In this document: in pieces, positions 6,758-11,790 of the stretch
How the letters are laid out: every line of letters starts with the position of its first letter
Position numbering within the stretch: position 1 is the stretch's first letter
NCBI GenBank assembly: GCA_002316295.1
Contig: DCDF01000197.1
Coordinates: forward strand, 1 to 15,094
Source of the DNA: Syntrophaceae bacterium UBA1062
Lineage (GTDB): Bacteria; Desulfobacterota; Desulfomonilia; UBA1062
DNA: 15,094 nt
Reading direction: 5' to 3'
Made by a program: the position numbers and the translations under genes
The notes under the pieces: generated by a model
Seen by the model: only the letters and a program-made list of their open reading frames with translations
Database searches by the model: none
What the model was told of the DNA's origin: nothing

Positions 6758-7134
6758 ACCTGCCGGCGGTAAAAGTCCGCGGTCCGCTTCTGCAGCACAT
6801 AGTATGCGGCCGCCGAAAACAGGATCACCTGGACCGCGCGCATTACTGCCGGAAGCGACACCCACGCGCCGGACGGCTGTTCCGCTGACAGCCGGTAGAG
6901 GGCATACACGCCGGCAGCCGCCATGAGGACATTGAACGCGCCGCAGACGACCCTCGCGAAAGGCTTCAGCGAATAGATCATCACCCCGCACACCAGTGCG
7001 AGAGTTACCGGAAGGAGGGCGAGTGTGGAGGTGATCACCGCCTGCGATAAGATGAGAAAGCACCATCCTGCTATGGTGAGTGTTATGCCGAGCCGGACGC
7101 TCAAAGGGAATGTCGAAAACGGCGGGCGCTTCAT
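6754..7134 (-). CDS. Small four-helix membrane protein, function unknown
   Basis: The 126-residue protein is strongly hydrophobic. It has about four predicted membrane segments, at roughly residues 12-32, 36-55, 58-80 and 90-112, and short basic ends (MKRPP... and ...QKRTADFYRRQV). I recognise no family. The ATG is preceded by a perfect AGGAGG at 6-nt spacing, so it is very probably translated. It follows the NERD-like gene by 27 nt and is likely cotranscribed from the promoter at 7918-7946. Because the neighbour is also membrane-anchored, the two may act together, but nothing indicates how. Its stop overlaps that of the CoA-transferase/GNAT gene by 4 nt, on opposite strands. Confidence 0.7.
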   Translation of the reverse strand: MKRPPFSTFPLSVRLGITLTIAGWCFLILSQAVITSTLALLPVTLALVCGVMIYSLKPFARVVCGAFNVLMAAAGVYALYRLSAEQPSGAWVSLPAVMRAVQVILFSAAAYYVLQKRTADFYRRQV

Positions 7135-7161
7135 CGATTGCCTCCTGTATGCATGCGTCTC

Positions 7162-7878
7162 TTACGATCTCGAGGCATACCGCTGCTTGAGATAATACGA
7201 AAAGCCCTGCGCGATCTCGGCGCTCAGGGCGTCCCTTTTCCGCGACCGTACGAGAGGAACGATCCCGGACGGCTTGACCACGGCGATATCGTCATAGCTG
7301 CTCACCGTGAGGTCCAGCGCCTCCGGGACGACGAGCACGGGCTGGGGCATGACGTCGATCTGGTACCCTTTTTTCAGCACGATGTTCACCAGATTGCACA
7401 CCCTCCAAAGGTTTCCGGTGAGCGTCTCCAAGGTTCGCCCGCCCTGAAACAGGATGCCGTCGCGCACCTCCAGCGGCCCGGTCTTTTCCGTTTTTCCGAG
7501 GACGAATATACCCCTGTGCGATACGATGATGAACTCGATATGAAAAAGCTCGAATACGAAGTCGTGGAGAATGAAGTGTTCGTCGTCGAGCTTCAGGATT
7601 TCATCCGCGATCGCCCTGTCCAGCTCAGCGCTCCGAAGGTAGGCCTGCCTTCTCACGAGTCTCTTCCACTCCGTTGGGTTCACCTTGAAGGAGACATAGA
7701 GCATGAGCGAGAGAATGATCATGATCGGGACCACGGAAGAAACGAGCTGACCGAGCCAGTTGCTAGAGAAATCGAGCAGAAAGACGATGATAACGGACAG
7801 CACGATCATCATGAAACCGATATGCTTCACGATCGAACGGGCGCTCTGCTGCGGCGGATATCCTTCGATATATGCCAT
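7162..7878 (-). CDS. Membrane-anchored NERD-like domain protein
   Basis: The 238-residue protein has two N-terminal membrane helices (about 19-36 and 43-64). A soluble domain (about 88-215) follows whose strand-helix pattern resembles the NERD (nuclease-related) domain: IEFIIVSHRGIFVLGKTEKTG (split: IEFIIVSHRG 114-123, IFVLGKTEKTG 124-134), LWRVCNLVN (158-166), VLVVPEA (181-187) and DDIAVV (196-201). Nuclease-type NERD proteins usually have a V-x-E-x-K motif after the Asp-containing strand. Here the position reads FVLGKT, with no acidic residue in that place, so catalysis is doubtful. The ATG at 7878 is preferred over the upstream one at 8004. A good promoter sits between them, and the added 42 residues would be proline-rich and featureless. 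GAGAGGA lies about 10 nt before this ATG. The small membrane protein gene follows. The NERD assignment is moderate; it could be another DUF with the same fold. Confidence 0.65.
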   Translation of the reverse strand: MAYIEGYPPQQSARSIVKHIGFMMIVLSVIIVFLLDFSSNWLGQLVSSVVPIMIILSLMLYVSFKVNPTEWKRLVRRQAYLRSAELDRAIADEILKLDDEHFILHDFVFELFHIEFIIVSHRGIFVLGKTEKTGPLEVRDGILFQGGRTLETLTGNLWRVCNLVNIVLKKGYQIDVMPQPVLVVPEALDLTVSSYDDIAVVKPSGIVPLVRSRKRDALSAEIAQGFSYYLKQRYASRS

Positions 7879-7917
7879 CAGTGCACTTTCCTCTCGGCTT
7901 CTAGCCTCCGGGCTTCC

Positions 7918-7946
7918 ACTATACGTATTCTCCGCCGGCAATGCAA
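7918..7946 (-). promoter_or_regulatory. Sigma-70-type promoter for the NERD-like/membrane protein operon
   Basis: On the minus strand TTGCAT (7946-7941) and TATAGT (7923-7918) are 17 nt apart, the optimum spacing. Transcription would start near 7911, about 33 nt before the chosen ATG at 7878. This supports that start over the one at 8004. Confidence 0.6.
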
Positions 7947-8043
7947 GGATCATGAGGATGGGCCCTTCCGGTCCGATGAGATGCAGCGTGTTTCGGCCAG
8001 CCACGGTTCAGCAGCGTGTTGAAAGCCTGCCCATGCAGAAGAA

Positions 8044-8071
8044 GAGGCCCCTCCTTCATGGGAAGGGCCTC
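8044..8071 (-). terminator. Probable intrinsic terminator of the CoA-transferase/permease operon
   Basis: On the minus strand GAGGCCC pairs perfectly with GGGCCTC across a 14-nt loop, then comes the pyrimidine tract TTCTTCT. It is about 67 nt beyond the permease stop and before the NERD promoter, the expected place for a terminator. The tail is not a pure U run, so termination may be partial. Confidence 0.55.
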
Positions 8072-8137
8072 CCGATCTTCCGGCACACTGCGGTTCATAC
8101 CGGCGGCCAGCTCATTTCACCGTACCGCGGAATTCCT

Positions 8138-9604
8138 CTAGGCGACCTTGTTTGAGGTGCCTGCGGACGCGGGTTTGATATCCTTGATGATCTCCTGGAC
8201 CTCTTTCGCCACCTTGTCGGGAGAATCGCACGGGAACACAGGCTCTTCGGGCTCGTACGCCTTTTTCCATGTACGGCCCGCATAGATCAGGCCGGTGAGG
8301 ATCAGTGCCGCGGCCAGGCCCCATGCCGCGCCTCTGGTTGCCAGAATGGCCCCCGCCACGCCCGCGATACCCAGGTCATTGAACGAGCGTGACTTCAGTA
8401 CGCCGACCCGAACGCTCACATAGCCCTGAATGAGCATGGTGGATGCCAGGCCCACCCCGAGGATGGGCTTCACCGATGAAACGATAGGGGCGAGGAAGTA
8501 CCCTGTCCATGTACCCCAGCGGAACGAGCCGGCGCCGCTGCTCAGGGATTCCATGGCCTTGGGCCCGTGCTTGTACCGCTCGCATACCACCACCTGCATG
8601 GCTGCCCAGATCGGTCCGCACATGGAGATGTCCGGGCCGAAAACGCTCATGATGGCATTGCGGGAACCGAAGATGATGTGGGATCTGTTGGGGTTGAAGT
8701 CGACCTTCTCATCCGGACGGTATCTCTGCGCGTCCTCGATGAGCGCCTGGGACTGGATCACGTCTCCGAACACCACGATGTAGGCGCTGATCACCATGGG
8801 CAGACCTGTCAGGAACATCTTCAGCGGAGGAATCGGGATGGCGCCCAGCATGGTAAAGTCTCTGAACAGGGTGGCGAAATCGGGCTTCGTGAAAATGGCG
8901 CTGTCATATGTGGGCCAGGGGAGCTCGCCCACCAGCGGACCCACGAAAATCGCCAGGGCCAGTGCAGGCATCATGCCGAGGTTCCCAAGGTAATAGAGCA
9001 CCTTGTGCTTTCGCCTGAGGTTCTTGAAGCTTTCGGAAAACAGTATAAAGAAGGCGATACCGATGCAGATGATGATGGTCCAGGGGTTGGAGTCAAAGCT
9101 TTTCAGCCCCTCACCCGGCTGGAACACGATAGTTATAGCTGCAAAGCCGGCGCCCAGGAGAATCGCCGACTGAACCGCGTTCGGTATCAGCGCGATGAAT
9201 CTTTTCGCCAGGCCGGTGACGCCCAGAGCGATGCAGAAGAGCCCGAAGGTCAGCTCGAAGGAGATCAGGGCCTGCATCCGCTCCACGCCGGGGGCGAAGG
9301 TTTCGCAGTACGCGATCAGCAGCGGTATCGCAGGGGTCACCCATCCCGGAACGACGGGGTCTCCGAACGTGACGTGGGCGAGATAGAGTGTCCCGTTGAG
9401 AATGACTATCGCCAGCGCCACCTCGAACGACATGTCGAGCTTGCCCATGAGGACCGGTATGATCGAAAGACAGACCGTGCACATGAGGAGCCCCTGAATA
9501 TAATCCGCCCACTCGAACCGGTAATGTACACCCGGCAGCCTCAGTGTCAGAGGCCCTAAAGGAATGCCGGGTTGAACCCCGCCGTATTCTCTTTTGATAC
9601 TCAT
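8138..9604 (-). CDS. Polytopic permease, NCS2/SLC23- or SulP-like (APC superfamily)
   Basis: The 488-residue integral membrane protein has about 11-14 hydrophobic segments between residues 35 and 445 and a short charged cytoplasmic tail. VTPAIPLLIAY (89-99) resembles the TM3 region of nucleobase/benzoate permeases of the UraA fold. FGDVIQSQALIEDAQRYRP (279-297) stands where such carriers have their substrate-binding TM8 motif, but the classic residues are absent. The family call is therefore tentative and the protein may be a distinct group. AAGGGGG lies 5 nt before the ATG. The stop of the CoA-transferase gene is only 10 nt upstream, so the two are surely one operon, followed by the terminator at 8044-8071. 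By context the best guess is import (or export) of a carboxylic acid that the partner enzyme converts to a CoA ester. Uracil or xanthine transport is an alternative that the neighbours do not support. Confidence 0.75.
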   Translation of the reverse strand: MSIKREYGGVQPGIPLGPLTLRLPGVHYRFEWADYIQGLLMCTVCLSIIPVLMGKLDMSFEVALAIVILNGTLYLAHVTFGDPVVPGWVTPAIPLLIAYCETFAPGVERMQALISFELTFGLFCIALGVTGLAKRFIALIPNAVQSAILLGAGFAAITIVFQPGEGLKSFDSNPWTIIICIGIAFFILFSESFKNLRRKHKVLYYLGNLGMMPALALAIFVGPLVGELPWPTYDSAIFTKPDFATLFRDFTMLGAIPIPPLKMFLTGLPMVISAYIVVFGDVIQSQALIEDAQRYRPDEKVDFNPNRSHIIFGSRNAIMSVFGPDISMCGPIWAAMQVVVCERYKHGPKAMESLSSGAGSFRWGTWTGYFLAPIVSSVKPILGVGLASTMLIQGYVSVRVGVLKSRSFNDLGIAGVAGAILATRGAAWGLAAALILTGLIYAGRTWKKAYEPEEPVFPCDSPDKVAKEVQEIIKDIKPASAGTSNKVA

Positions 9605-9614
9605 GTTAACCCCC

Positions 9615-10979
9615 TTAGCTGTTTTTCATTCGACGCCGGGAGAGAACCGCCTCTTCCGCATCGTCTAATCCCGGTTCAGTGATTGTGTGGTTGTATATCC
9701 TTCCGAACTCCCGCATGAGCTCTTCCCTGAAATCCGGATGCGCGATTCTTATCAGGGCCTTCGCGCGTTCAGGCAGGGATTTGCCCCGCAGCTCTGCTAT
9801 GCCGTACTCGGTCACCACGTAGTGGATGTCGGACCTGACCGTTGTAACGATGGCCCCCTCGTCGAGATGGGGCACGATTCGTGAAATCTTGCCTCCCGAT
9901 GCTGTGGAGTGAAATGCGAGGATAGAGCGGCCGCCCTTCGACCAGTTGGCCCCCCGTACGAAATCCGCCTGCCCGCCGGTGCCGCTGAACTGTTTGTAGC
10001 CGATGGACTCCGATGCCGCCTGCCCGGAGAAATCCACCTGTATACTCGAGTTTATGGACACCATGTTGTCGTTCTTCGCGATGATGGCAGGGTTGTTCGT
10101 GTAGCTCACCGGGAACATCTGCACCATGGGGTTGTTGTGCACGAACCGGTAGAGCTTTTCCGTGCCCATGAAGAAGGTTGCCACCATCTTTCCCGGATGG
10201 AAGTTTTTCCTCGCGCAGGTCACAACCCCCGCCTCCACCAGATCCACCACCCCGTCGGAGAACATCTCGGTGTGTATACCCAGATCTTTCTTGTCTTTCA
10301 GAAAGCCCAGGATCGAATCCGGCATCGCCCCGATCCCCAGCTGCAGGCAGTCTCCATCTCTGATCAGCTCGGCGCAGTACTGTCCGATCTTCTTATCGAT
10401 CTCACTGATCACCGGCGGCTTCAGGATGATCGGCCGGGAATCGCACTCGACGATATAATCGATCTTCGAGACATGGATGAAAGAGTCGCCTAGGGTGCGG
10501 GGCATGTGGGGCGTCACCTCGGCAATGACGATCCGCGAGCTTTCAGCAGCCGGCATGGTGTAGTCGACGGATATGCCGAAGGAGCAGTACCCGTGCTCGT
10601 CTGGCGGAGACACCATGCACAGGGTAACATCAACCGGCAGGATCCGTTCGGTAAAGAGCCGGGGGATCTGGCTGAAATGACAGGCTGTGAAAACCGCCCT
10701 GCCGTCGTGAATCGCCTTTCTCGTGGTGGCGCCGGCAAAGAGCGAATTGTGAATGAAGTTCTCGCAGTTCTCAGGCAGGCAATACTCCGACTGCCCCATG
10801 GAAACCATATGCACAAGCTCGACGCCCTTGTAGGCGTCCCGGTTCTCCACCATGGTCTTGAGCAGAAGCTCGGGCGATCCACATGCATGTCCGACCACCA
10901 CCCGGTCTCCTGATTTGATCGCCTTCACCGCCTCTTCCGCCGTCGTCATCCTGCTCCTGTAGATCTCCTGCCAATTCAC
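9615..10979 (-). CDS. Acetyl-CoA hydrolase/transferase family CoA-transferase (4-hydroxybutyrate/butyrate CoA-transferase type)
   Basis: The 454-residue protein is a full-length member of the 4-hydroxybutyrate / butyryl-CoA:acetate CoA-transferase family (usually 430-450). Landmarks are SPPDEHGYCSFG (124-135), LGIGAMPDSI (214-223), IHTEMFSDG (235-243) with Glu238, GTGGQADFVRGA (333-344) and YVVTEYGIAELRGKS (387-401). Glu238 carries the same number as the catalytic glutamate of Clostridium aminobutyricum 4-hydroxybutyrate CoA-transferase, which forms a glutamyl-CoA intermediate. The CoA loops are intact. It should move CoA from acetyl-CoA or another ester to a carboxylate. The start is GTG, preceded by a near-perfect GGAGGTGA, which settles it. 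The permease follows after 10 nt, suggesting uptake plus activation of one acid. It may also supply CoA esters to the dehydratase about 7 kb away, where the local CoA-transferase-like protein seems to lack its nucleophile. Substrates are not predictable. Confidence 0.9.
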   Translation of the reverse strand: MNWQEIYRSRMTTAEEAVKAIKSGDRVVVGHACGSPELLLKTMVENRDAYKGVELVHMVSMGQSEYCLPENCENFIHNSLFAGATTRKAIHDGRAVFTACHFSQIPRLFTERILPVDVTLCMVSPPDEHGYCSFGISVDYTMPAAESSRIVIAEVTPHMPRTLGDSFIHVSKIDYIVECDSRPIILKPPVISEIDKKIGQYCAELIRDGDCLQLGIGAMPDSILGFLKDKKDLGIHTEMFSDGVVDLVEAGVVTCARKNFHPGKMVATFFMGTEKLYRFVHNNPMVQMFPVSYTNNPAIIAKNDNMVSINSSIQVDFSGQAASESIGYKQFSGTGGQADFVRGANWSKGGRSILAFHSTASGGKISRIVPHLDEGAIVTTVRSDIHYVVTEYGIAELRGKSLPERAKALIRIAHPDFREELMREFGRIYNHTITEPGLDDAEEAVLSRRRMKNS

Positions 10980-11014
10980 AGATCACCTCCAAATCTTTTG
11001 TTTCGAGCTTTGTT

Positions 11015-11041
11015 TCCGAATGTTCCGGCGTGTCCGAATGT
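11015..11041. repeat. Two direct copies of TCCGAATGT, 18-nt period
   Basis: TCCGAATGT occurs at 11015-11023 and again at 11033-11041. Similar bases follow each copy (TCCGGC, ATCCGC), so the unit is about 18 bp. It lies 36-62 nt upstream of the CoA-transferase GTG, in the leader or promoter zone. It could be a tandem regulator site, but the function is not known. Confidence 0.5.
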
Positions 11042-11054
11042 ATCCGCAAAACAT

Positions 11055-11094
11055 CTCCGGCCTTTTGGGGGTGATGTATATGCCGGAGAAAAGG
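11055..11094 (-). promoter_or_regulatory. Pseudoknot-capable element upstream of the CoA-transferase gene
   Basis: Read on the minus strand (the sense of the CoA-transferase transcript), CCTTTT is followed by CTCCGGC, a loop of about 15 nt, then AAAAGG and CCGGAG. The first pairs with the third and the second with the fourth, an A-B-A'-B' order that can form an H-type pseudoknot. On DNA the same bases make a 7-bp inverted repeat CTCCGGC/GCCGGAG (11055-11061, 11082-11088). It ends about 75 nt before the start codon. It may be a structured leader, a protein site or chance. Confidence 0.35.
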
Positions 11095-11181
11095 TTTTTC
11101 CCGTTGTATGCACATGCCCTTCCTTTATTTCTCATTGCCGTGTTACAAAACCGATGCCAAGAAAGACCCGAGTGCCTGCGA

Positions 11182-11195
11182 AGCCTCGACAGGCT
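11182..11195. repeat. AGCCT-CGAC-AGGCT hairpin, REP-like
   Basis: Perfect 5-bp arms flank CGAC. The motif resembles the widespread 'CTTCGACAGGCTCAGG' REP-type element scattered in many bacterial genomes, here within a degenerate context. Only one copy is visible. Confidence 0.3.
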
Positions 11196-11266
11196 CTCAA
11201 GCTCACGAAATGACTGGATTCGAGGAATTCATGGCTCCCGGCTGAGGTTCGATATCGATGTGAGAA

Positions 11267-11286
11267 ATGATGCACATATGCATCAT
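11267..11286. promoter_or_regulatory. Perfect inverted repeat ATGATGCA-N4-TGCATCAT
   Basis: Eight-base arms flank CATA in the AT-rich middle of the intergenic region. Size and symmetry fit a dimeric repressor operator. A second GATGC/GCATC inverted repeat (CGATGC-A-GCATCG) lies at 11348-11360. No transcription factor gene is in the window. Confidence 0.4.
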
Positions 11287-11295
11287 ACATCCTAT

Positions 11296-11307
11296 TGATA
11301 ATTATCA
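11296..11307. promoter_or_regulatory. 12-bp palindrome TGATAATTATCA, Fur-box-like
   Basis: A perfect palindrome made of GATAAT/ATTATC half-sites, the hexamer units of Fur-family boxes. It lies just upstream of a candidate + strand promoter (11313-11342). Metal-responsive control would make sense near Fe-S and nickel enzymes, but the match is to half-sites only. Confidence 0.35.
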
Positions 11308-11312
11308 GTTGA

Positions 11313-11342
11313 TTGAATTTACGGTGGATTTTAATTTATCAT
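11313..11342 (+). promoter_or_regulatory. Candidate + strand promoter TTGAAT-N18-TATCAT
   Basis: TTGAAT (11313-11318) and TATCAT (11337-11342) are 18 nt apart. The predicted start near 11349 falls on the CGATGC-A-GCATCG inverted repeat (11348-11360), which would make a 5' hairpin. It could drive the kinase gene with a leader of about 440 nt, or a separate RNA ending at 11653. Confidence 0.3.
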
Positions 11343-11445
11343 CGTGCCGATGCAGCATCGCACCAGAGAGCCTGAGGCTGTTTGAAATTTTTTTAAGGCA
11401 TTGATTTACTTGATTTACTCATCTTATCCTGTATCAGAGAGTCAG

Positions 11446-11459
11446 ATGCAATATTGCAT
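11446..11459. repeat. 14-bp perfect palindrome ATGCAATATTGCAT
   Basis: A perfect 14-bp palindrome in the AT-rich part of the intergenic region, with no spacer. It is a candidate operator. Nothing else in the window repeats it. Confidence 0.35.
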
Positions 11460-11625
11460 TGCATTTATCATCTGCTATTCACAATGCTTTTCGCTGATAA
11501 TTTACCCATTTGTCTCATCACCGTCCCTATGCTCCAGAACCGCCGGCATCCGGTCACGCCGGTGCGGCTCTGCAACTGCTTGGAGCGACGTCTTCATACC
11601 TCTTGCATGCATGATGCCTCCTGCC

Positions 11626-11653
11626 CGGCCTTCGAGCAGGGCCGCGGTTTTTT
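11626..11653 (+). terminator. Terminator-like hairpin with T6 tail, no + strand gene upstream
   Basis: CGGCC (11626-11630) pairs with GGCCG (11640-11644) over a 9-nt loop, followed by CGG and six T. A competing CCTGC/GCAGG stem overlaps it. On the + strand it precedes the kinase gene, so it would act as an attenuator in a long leader or end a small RNA. The stem is short; confidence is low. Confidence 0.3.
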
Positions 11654-11689
11654 CGGAGCGGAAGCTCTATGATTCACGTTCTTTCCTCC

Positions 11690-11705
11690 CTATAATACAT
11701 TATAG
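11690..11705. promoter_or_regulatory. CTATAAT-AC-ATTATAG palindrome containing two opposed -10-like hexamers
   Basis: Seven-base arms with a 2-bp centre place a perfect TATAAT on each strand (11691-11696 on +, 11704-11699 on -). No good -35 is found at proper spacing on the + strand. It lies 86 nt before the kinase start and is either a promoter core or a regulator site. Confidence 0.35.
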
Positions 11706-11790
11706 CCTCTACAGGACTGCAGCCTGCATGGCTCCGAAGCAGCCGTCTCTGAAAAGGGGCCGGTATCGGCCTTGAAGCCGGATATGAATC

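Larger units (their letters stand above)
10980..11790. other. Long divergent intergenic region without a supported gene
   Basis: About 810 bp separates the leftward CoA-transferase start from the rightward kinase start. Open frames here (for example + strand 11401-11775 and 11454-11672) show no domain pattern or ribosome site and look random. The stretch from about 11260 to 11520 is clearly more AT-rich than the genes. The region holds a tandem repeat, a pseudoknot-capable segment, several perfect palindromes, a promoter-like pair and a terminator-like hairpin, listed separately. It must contain the promoters for both flanking operons. Confidence 0.7.

Noticed and set aside
7879..8004. 42-residue N-terminal extension of the NERD-like protein
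   Set aside because: A good promoter (TTGCAT-N17-TATAGT) lies inside it, and the added residues look non-coding.
11369..11394. AGCC-TGA-GGCT stem followed by a run of seven T as a terminator
   Set aside because: The stem has only 4 bp and the T run begins 8 nt after it, so it does not fit an intrinsic terminator.
11568..11689. Short minus-strand frames after GGGAGGAAAGAAC (27 residues from a GTG) and after AAGAGGT (29 residues)
   Set aside because: Tiny, featureless frames whose ribosome-like sites are not enough to support a gene; possibly remnants, but no parent gene is recognised.
11401..11775. Open frames of 124 and 72 residues in the intergenic region
   Set aside because: No ribosome site, no recognisable domain, AT-biased random-looking composition; they overlap palindromes and the terminator-like hairpin.
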